This document shows positions 1 through 3,667 of a stretch of DNA of 5,989 bases, piece after piece. Position numbers and translations under genes: made by a program. The DNA is from Roseburia_C sp051879315. Its GTDB lineage: Bacteria > Bacillota > Clostridia > Lachnospirales > Lachnospiraceae. Position 1 is the stretch's first letter; every line of letters begins with the position of its first letter. The DNA lies in assembly GCA_051879315.1 (NCBI GenBank), contig JBJELW010000045.1:1-5989 (forward strand). The letters are read 5' to 3'. The notes under the pieces were generated by a model. That model worked only from the letters and a program-made list of their open reading frames with translations. It was not told the DNA's origin and did not search any database.

Positions 1-88
1 ATGGAACAAAGCATTCGCTATTCATAAATAATCCCGGGAGACAAAGCAATTTCTTCGTTTTATCTTTATGTAAAGTATAAATTTTCAT
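1..88 (-). CDS. Partial CDS, N-terminal 29 codons; possible alpha/beta hydrolase
   Basis: An ATG at 88-86 opens a frame that stays open to the left window edge, giving 29 residues (from MKIYTLHKDK to SECFVP). A GAGAGA stretch six bases upstream is a modest ribosome site. After a short polar start, the hydrophobic LLCLPGLFMNSECF resembles the beta-strand followed by an 'HG/PG' oxyanion-loop turn found near the start of many alpha/beta hydrolases, where a small Ser/aromatic pattern follows the glycine. That resemblance is the only functional hint; the catalytic Ser, Asp and His would lie outside the window. The gene is 93 bases downstream of the YgbA-family gene in the same direction with no clear terminator between, so co-transcription is possible. 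The start ATG overlaps the TGA of a tiny upstream frame (ATGA), probably by chance. The frame is too short for a firm call. Confidence 0.5.
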   Translation of the reverse strand, partial: MKIYTLHKDKTKKLLCLPGLFMNSECFVP

Positions 89-181
89 TCTAATCTCTCT
101 TTCATCAACTTGTAAATCTACCAATGAGGAATTAAGCAACTGCTCCGATAATGAACAGAAGCCGCACAAATATTGTTGCCG

Positions 182-517
182 CTAGTCTAATCGATTTTTC
201 TCTCTTCTCGTTTCTATCACATGACGGACTGCGATGATCGGGTGATGAAAAATCATCCGCGGTCCGGAAAAGCGCATGACCTCACGAATTTTATCCCTCA
301 TCTGTGGCTTATAGCAGTGCACTTTACAATTGGAGCAAAAAGTTTTTGTTTCCATAAAGGGACATTTATCGCTTCGTTCTACCGCATATGCCTCAAGCTC
401 AGCACACGCCGTGCAAAGATTCTTTCCTGTGTGATGCTTCTTTCTACAGTATAGATGTATCATCTGCGAGACGAGTTCCTTCTCTCTTTCCCGCTTGTTT
501 TGTATGTTTTTCTTCAT
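182..517 (-). CDS. YgbA-family ('nitrous oxide-stimulated promoter' family) cysteine-rich protein
   Basis: The product is 111 residues, close to the size of E. coli YgbA (about 117). What is seen: a basic N-terminus (KREREKE, residues 8-14), then seven cysteines at 24, 35, 38, 52, 61, 64 and 68, including CTAC (35-38) and CSNC (61-64) pairs. A conserved-looking block, CPFMETKTFCSNCKVHCYKP (52-71), is followed by MRFSGPRMIFHHP (81-93) and a basic tail. This pattern is that of the YgbA_NO family. Its E. coli member is controlled by nitric oxide through NsrR; the biochemical role is not settled. The cysteine pairs suggest metal or Fe-S binding, which is inference. I chose the ATG at 517 because GGGAG lies 12 bases upstream and family proteins begin near here. 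An in-frame ATG at 574 would add 19 basic residues but has no ribosome site. Confidence 0.85.
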   Translation of the reverse strand: MKKNIQNKREREKELVSQMIHLYCRKKHHTGKNLCTACAELEAYAVERSDKCPFMETKTFCSNCKVHCYKPQMRDKIREVMRFSGPRMIFHHPIIAVRHVIETRREKNRLD

Positions 518-529
518 ATCTATTTCTTT

Positions 530-534
530 CTCCC
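530..534 (-). promoter_or_regulatory. Ribosome binding site that decides the YgbA-family start
   Basis: On the minus strand GGGAG (within GGGAGAAAG) stands 12 bases before the ATG at 517. The spacing is slightly long, but it is the only purine-rich match near either candidate start. The alternative ATG at 574 is preceded by CTGCACTAAACG, which has no Shine-Dalgarno character. Confidence 0.55.
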
Positions 535-567
535 AAAAAATCTTTTTTCGCCGCGAAATTCTTTCGC
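535..567 (-). other. Leader hairpin and A6/T6 tract before the YgbA-family gene
   Basis: Bases 553-558 (GCGAAA) and 562-567 (TTTCGC) form a perfect 6-bp stem with a 3-base loop. Five bases further along the minus strand, AAAAAA and TTTTTT (543-548 and 535-540 on the plus strand) form a second weak A/T inverted repeat, ending right at the GGGAG ribosome site. Read in the minus direction, this is a hairpin followed shortly by a run of six T, loosely like an attenuator or weak terminator in the 5' leader. The stem is only 6 bp, so function is uncertain. Confidence 0.3.
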
Positions 568-591
568 ACCGCATCGTTTAGTGCAGAACCA

Positions 592-639
592 CTAATCGAT
601 TTGCAGTAAGCTGTCATACCCTACCATTCCTGTTTCCAC
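592..639 (-). CDS. Possible 15-codon leader ORF with a perfect Shine-Dalgarno
   Basis: A GTG at 639-637 follows GGGAGGAGG by seven bases, an ideal arrangement, and opens a frame of 15 codons ending in TAG (594-592): METGMVGYDSLLQID if GTG is read as Met. The ribosome site is the strongest in the window, yet the frame is tiny and has no recognisable domain, signal peptide or run of one amino acid that would mark a classical attenuator peptide. It lies 74 bases before the YgbA-family ATG on the same strand. It could be a leader peptide, or the remnant of an older gene start whose body was lost, for instance when the adjoining repeat element arrived. A second frame beginning at ATG 617 overlaps it but lacks a properly spaced ribosome site. 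Confidence 0.35.
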   Translation of the reverse strand: METGMVGYDSLLQID

Positions 640-646
640 GCGCTAT

Positions 647-655
647 CCTCCTCCC
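647..655 (-). promoter_or_regulatory. Consensus Shine-Dalgarno GGGAGGAGG
   Basis: The nine bases GGGAGGAGG on the minus strand contain a full AGGAGG match to the 16S rRNA tail. The seven-base spacer (ATAGCGC) leads to GTG at 639. No long frame follows, which is what makes it odd. It is 129 bases upstream of the YgbA-family ATG, too far to serve that start directly. Confidence 0.55.
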
Positions 656-745
656 ATTTCAGAAAGAATTAAAGAATTTTTGTATCTGTTCAGAACAGGC
701 CGAATCACTTGCTGATGAGGCCGTAAGAACATGATTCAGGTGTGA

Positions 746-783
746 GCAAACCCCATCGGCGCAGCCGATTTTCATGGGTTTGC
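746..783. other. Strong two-part hairpin inside the repeat element
   Basis: GCAAACCC (746-753) pairs with GGGTTTGC (776-783) over 8 bp. Inside it ATCGGC (755-760) pairs with GCCGAT (764-769) around a 3-base GCA loop. The halves are separated by an asymmetric internal loop (C754 opposite 770-775). It begins 18 bases past the ATPase stop codon, so on the minus-strand transcript it would sit in the 3' untranslated region. It lacks a following T-run in either direction, so it is not a standard intrinsic terminator; it may protect or process the 3' end. Confidence 0.65.
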
Positions 784-786
784 GAA

Positions 787-817
787 TCGTATCTGTGAAG
801 CTACTGAACAGATACGA
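787..817. repeat. 10-bp inverted repeat spanning the ATPase stop codon
   Basis: TCGTATCTGT (787-796) and ACAGATACGA (808-817) are perfect complements around an 11-base loop that holds the ATPase stop (801-803). The right arm is also the right terminal repeat of the larger element, so this local hairpin and the long-range 682-693/804-815 pairing exclude each other. A T-rich run follows on the plus strand only, where no gene needs ending. Confidence 0.5.
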
Positions 818-2255
818 ACTTTTTTAACTTTTCTACCCCGTTTGGATCCAATTCAAAAACATCCTGTAATCCGCCTTCTTCAATCTGCACCACATGGGTA
901 CAGGATTTTAAGATCAGTTCCAGATCATGCGTCACGATAAATACCGTTTTTTTGCCCAAAAAGGAAAGTAACATTTCTGCTGTTTCTTCCATATGGTCAT
1001 AATCCAGTCCGCTAGTAGGTTCGTCAAAAACTAGAATATCTTTATCTGCTAAAACAGCCGCTGAAATTGCTACTCTCTGTTTCTGACCACCGGAAAGGCT
1101 CATCGGGTGTCTGTCCTTATATTCCAGCAGATCAAACTTTTTTAGGATCTGTTCCGCTTTCTCCTGTTCCACATTTTTCTGCTTAAGTGTCACATCTCCA
1201 ATCACAGTCTCGCAAAAGAGCTGATGATCCACATCCTGCATCACCATATAGGTACTATCCGTCATTTTCTTTTTGATTTTTCCATGTAGCGTAACAGTCC
1301 CCTTAAAATGCCTGTTTAAACCGCATAGGCATCTGGAAAATGTGCTTTTCCCGGCACCGTTATGTCCAATAATTGCCACGATAGCATTCACTGGTATTTC
1401 CAACTGCTTTATATTCAGCGCATATTTCTTTTCCTTTTTATATCGATAGCAAAAATCCTTCAACACTATTTTTTCTTTGGTGTCTGCTTTTACAGGAACC
1501 GAATACTCCAGGGACTCAATATGTAAAGTTCTCAGTCCCAGTTCTTTTAACTGTACATCACTGTATTTTTGAAACTCCTCCATTGGAATATCAAAGTCAA
1601 TCTGTCCATCCTTCAGATAAACCACACGGTCACAGATATCTTTCAGCCAATAAAGTCTGTGCTCTGCAATGATGACTGTCTTTCCTTCTTGTTTCCACAT
1701 TCTAATGATCTCTGCCAGTTCCTCTATGGCATCTACATCCAGATTAGAGGCAGGTTCATCCAACACAATAATTTCCGGGCCGGTAGCACAGACTGACGCA
1801 CAAGCGATCTTCTGTTTTTCGCCTCCGGACAGCATAAATATATTTCTTCCCATCAAATTTTCTATACGAAATTTATGCACTGTATCCAGATAACGCTGCA
1901 GCGTATCCTTTCTGTTCAACCCCCCATTTTCACATCCGAACACAATTTCTCCCGAGGTATCCACACAAAAGAACTGGCTTCTGGGATTTTGAAATACACT
2001 TCCAACCTTTTGCGAAATTTCATACAATTCGGTTTTTCTGACATTCATACCGTCCACCATGATAGTGCCGCCAATGCTCCCTTCATAATAATGGGGAATC
2101 AGCCCGTTAATCAGCCTTGTTATGGTTGTTTTCCCGCACCCTGATTTTCCACATAAAAGAACAATTTCTCCCGGCTTTACAGTCATACAGATATCATCCA
2201 CAGTGCCGCCGTCCTGATTTTTATATTTATAATTCAAATTTTGTATTTCGATCAT
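801..2255 (-). CDS. ECF transporter ATPase, fused double ABC domain (EcfA-EcfA')
   Basis: This 484-residue cytoplasmic protein carries two complete ABC nucleotide-binding domains and should power the ECF importer encoded just upstream. Domain 1 (about 1-225): Walker A GKSGCGKTT (36-44), Q-loop Gln89, signature LSGGE (142-146), Walker B IIVLDEP (162-168) with catalytic Glu167, D-loop NLD (171-173), switch His199. Domain 2 (about 262-470): Walker A GHNGAGKST (297-305), Gln340, signature LSGGQKQR (387-394), Walker B ILVFDEP (407-413) with Glu412, D-loop GLD (416-418), His443. Both sites look catalytically intact. Many ECF systems encode EcfA and EcfA' as separate genes; here one chain supplies both, a known variant. 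AGGA lies seven bases before the ATG. The last four residues (VSVQ) and the stop fall inside a repeat element, so the C-terminus may have been remodelled; no catalytic part is affected. Confidence 0.93.
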   Translation of the reverse strand: MIEIQNLNYKYKNQDGGTVDDICMTVKPGEIVLLCGKSGCGKTTITRLINGLIPHYYEGSIGGTIMVDGMNVRKTELYEISQKVGSVFQNPRSQFFCVDTSGEIVFGCENGGLNRKDTLQRYLDTVHKFRIENLMGRNIFMLSGGEKQKIACASVCATGPEIIVLDEPASNLDVDAIEELAEIIRMWKQEGKTVIIAEHRLYWLKDICDRVVYLKDGQIDFDIPMEEFQKYSDVQLKELGLRTLHIESLEYSVPVKADTKEKIVLKDFCYRYKKEKKYALNIKQLEIPVNAIVAIIGHNGAGKSTFSRCLCGLNRHFKGTVTLHGKIKKKMTDSTYMVMQDVDHQLFCETVIGDVTLKQKNVEQEKAEQILKKFDLLEYKDRHPMSLSGGQKQRVAISAAVLADKDILVFDEPTSGLDYDHMEETAEMLLSFLGKKTVFIVTHDLELILKSCTHVVQIEEGGLQDVFELDPNGVEKLKKFVSVQ

Positions 2256-2262
2256 ATTATAT

Positions 2263-2266
2263 TCCT
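2263..2266 (-). promoter_or_regulatory. Ribosome binding site of the fused ECF ATPase gene
   Basis: AGGA (in ACAGGAATATAATATG) sits seven bases before the ATG at 2255, within the 16-base gap after the T-component stop. It supports this start and independent translation of the ATPase. Confidence 0.6.
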
Positions 2267-2271
2267 GTCTA

Positions 2272-3009
2272 CTATGCTTTTACTGAAAACCATATTGACA
2301 ACGCAATCACTGCCAGATAAAGAATCATCATAAGATAGTCAATGATTTCAAACCTCACCTGACTTACACAAACTCTGTCCAAATCGCCGCCAAGTCCTCT
2401 GGTCATGGCTGACTGGGACAATTCATCCCCAATCTTAACAACACAGATGATAAGCGGAACAATTCTATATTCAACGAATTTCCCCATATGTTTGAAATCA
2501 AATGTAATCCCCCGCATCCTCATGGCATCATTGATGCTCCGAAATTCCGCAGAAATGGTCGGAAACATCCGAAACATAACGCAGAATGGCACAACAATTC
2601 TATCTGAGATATGCCACTTTTTCAGCCCTGCCGAAAATTCACTTACCGTGGTGGTTGAAACAATATACGCTCCAGCAAATGCCATAGGCATAAATTTTAC
2701 AAAGATAATGGTCATGGCAACAAAAAAGAGTTGTACGCCTCCCTCGGCTCCCGGAAAAACATATTCTGTCAACAGTACAGACAACAGATAAACTCCACCA
2801 TAAATAAGAACCAGCTTGACTTTTCCGGCAATGAGCATCAGCAGAAATAATGCAGCACATACCATATGCTGCAGATATGGTATGTGATTGCCCAAGCCAC
2901 CCAGTACAAATACAGAAATCATAACAAGCAACATAATCTTTGTACGGATATCAAGAATATACGGTTTACGTTCAAACGGCAGAAGCAGTACTTTATTTGT
3001 GATTTCCAT
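2272..3009 (-). CDS. ecfT: ECF transporter transmembrane (T) component, EcfT/CbiQ family
   Basis: This 245-residue integral membrane protein couples the ATPase to the substrate-binding subunit. Hydrophobic helices lie at about 25-40, 46-61, 64-80, 92-118 and 222-242. Between them is the long amphipathic cytoplasmic section typical of the family, with its two Arg-Gly motifs: Met165-Arg166-Gly167 (in AMRMRGI) and Thr203-Arg204-Gly205 (in AMTRGLGG). In characterised EcfT proteins these X-R-G motifs end the coupling helices that dock into the two ATPase domains. Length and layout are normal for the family. The ATG follows the S-component stop directly (TAAATG), with AGGG nine bases upstream inside the S gene, which suggests translational coupling and balanced production. 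The fused ATPase follows after 16 bases. Confidence 0.92.
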   Translation of the reverse strand: MEITNKVLLLPFERKPYILDIRTKIMLLVMISVFVLGGLGNHIPYLQHMVCAALFLLMLIAGKVKLVLIYGGVYLLSVLLTEYVFPGAEGGVQLFFVAMTIIFVKFMPMAFAGAYIVSTTTVSEFSAGLKKWHISDRIVVPFCVMFRMFPTISAEFRSINDAMRMRGITFDFKHMGKFVEYRIVPLIICVVKIGDELSQSAMTRGLGGDLDRVCVSQVRFEIIDYLMMILYLAVIALSIWFSVKA

Positions 3010-3630
3010 TTACACCAGCCCTGCTTTTTCAAAATGTTTTTTGCTGACTGCTTTTGCTATGTATGCCCCAATCACTGCAGATATCACAATTCCCACTGCC
3101 ATGACCGGTAACATCCAGAGTGGAAGAAAGCTTGTCAATGCATCCGCATATTCCTGTCCGTATTCCTGTCTTGTAGCGAAATATCCTGTAGGATTGATAA
3201 AAATAGGGAAATAATTTCCTAAAAGCCACAAAGAAAATACCCCGTAACTTGCAATAATTGCCTTGACGCTTTTATATTTTCCTGCTTTTAATATCAAGTC
3301 AGCCAATACAGCAAAAACAATTGCAAAAATGAACGGGTAGATTCCCATCCCGCACAAGCCTGTAATCGCCCCTGTTATGATTCCCGAAACAGACAGCATT
3401 CCGAATTTGTTTATCTTAGTATAATAAATCATCATCGGGATTGCTCCGATAATCGGTGCAATAAATGCATAACATACCATCAAAATCGGCACCAATCCCA
3501 TAAAAGAACAAACCATAATTATCACGAAATAAATAGCTGTATAGACCCCAATATTGATCAGGTCCTTGCCGCTCCACTTTTTCGCATCGTACTGCAGTCC
3601 ATCATTATCATACTTGGAATTGTTATTCAT
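3010..3630 (-). CDS. ECF transporter substrate-specific (S) component, MptD / Trep_Strep (TIGR02185) family
   Basis: This 206-residue membrane protein should bind the substrate of the ECF importer. A polar N-terminus of about 20 residues precedes roughly six membrane helices (about 24-44, 46-70, 76-96, 97-115, 122-146 and 170-193). Marks of the MptD-like family that I recognise are WSGKDLINIGVYTAIYF (19-35), ADLILKAGKYKS (110-121), YGVFSLWLLGN (129-139), EYGQEYADAL (156-165) and the C-terminal KKHFEKAGL (197-205). The substrate of this family is not established, and nothing here (no riboswitch, no biosynthetic neighbour) reveals it. A very good AAGGAG ribosome site lies nine bases before the ATG. 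The permease gene ends 37 bases upstream and the T component starts immediately at the stop codon, so the gene opens the ECF part of the operon. Confidence 0.88.
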   Translation of the reverse strand: MNNNSKYDNDGLQYDAKKWSGKDLINIGVYTAIYFVIIMVCSFMGLVPILMVCYAFIAPIIGAIPMMIYYTKINKFGMLSVSGIITGAITGLCGMGIYPFIFAIVFAVLADLILKAGKYKSVKAIIASYGVFSLWLLGNYFPIFINPTGYFATRQEYGQEYADALTSFLPLWMLPVMAVGIVISAVIGAYIAKAVSKKHFEKAGLV

Positions 3631-3639
3631 CTTTTTAAT

Positions 3640-3645
3640 CTCCTT
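3640..3645 (-). promoter_or_regulatory. Strong ribosome binding site of the S-component gene
   Basis: AAGGAG (in GAAGGAGATTAAAAAG) is nine bases before the ATG at 3630. It fixes the start and suggests efficient translation. In the same 37-base gap a TATAAA occurs, but no plausible -35 box lies 16-18 bases upstream, so I do not call an internal promoter. Confidence 0.7.
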
Positions 3646-3667
3646 CTTTCAGTTTATATTGTTTTGT

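Larger units (their letters stand above)
682..817. repeat. Structured intergenic repeat element with 12-bp terminal inverted repeats (MITE/REP-like)
   Basis: The ends are a perfect 12-base inverted repeat: GTATCTGTTCAG at 682-693 and CTGAACAGATAC at 804-815. The octamer GTATCTGT also occurs directly at 789-796, so the right arm can instead form a local 10-bp hairpin (787-796 with 808-817). Inside are the strong hairpin at 746-783, a CTGTTC-A-GAACAG dyad at 686-698 and a GAATCA/TGATTC pair at 702-707 and 732-737. No protein frame fits. The length (about 136 bases), nested symmetry and position at a gene end resemble small non-autonomous repeats common in Clostridia genomes. No target-site duplication is evident. 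Whether it occurs in many copies cannot be told from one window. Confidence 0.55.

Noticed and set aside
161..182. Partial symmetry GCCGCACAAA...TTGTTGCCGC just after the YgbA-family stop, considered as a terminator.
   Set aside because: Apart from a short ACAA/TTGT core the arms are direct-like rather than complementary, and no T-run follows on the minus strand.
518..574. N-terminal extension of the YgbA-family protein to the ATG at 574 (130 residues).
   Set aside because: There is no Shine-Dalgarno before 574, the extra 19 residues are encoded by the leader hairpin and A/T tract, and family length fits the start at 517 better.
187..602. Direct 11-base repeat CTAATCGATTT at 187-197 and 592-602 flanking the YgbA-family gene, as if a target duplication or att site.
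   Set aside because: An 11-base match pair is expected by chance in a window this size, no integrase or transposase is present, and both copies overlap ordinary coding or leader sequence.
444..617. A 57-codon minus-strand frame from ATG 617 (MTAYCKSISG...) overlapping the leader and the start of the YgbA-family gene.
   Set aside because: It has no correctly spaced ribosome site, more than 70 bases overlap a clearly real gene in another frame, and its second half has the composition of an out-of-frame shadow.
698..722. Possible hammerhead ribozyme core: CTGATGAG at 712-719, with flanking GGCC tetramers (698-701, 719-722) and GAA after the first.
   Set aside because: The required GAAA is absent (GAATC instead) and only about ten bases separate it from CTGATGA, leaving no room for stems I and III. 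The other strand shows no better match.
787..833. Stem-loop followed by T-rich sequence, resembling a plus-strand intrinsic terminator.
   Set aside because: No plus-strand gene leads into it, the stem is only 4/10 G+C, and the T-run is the antisense of lysine codons near the ATPase C-terminus. In the minus direction no T-run follows.
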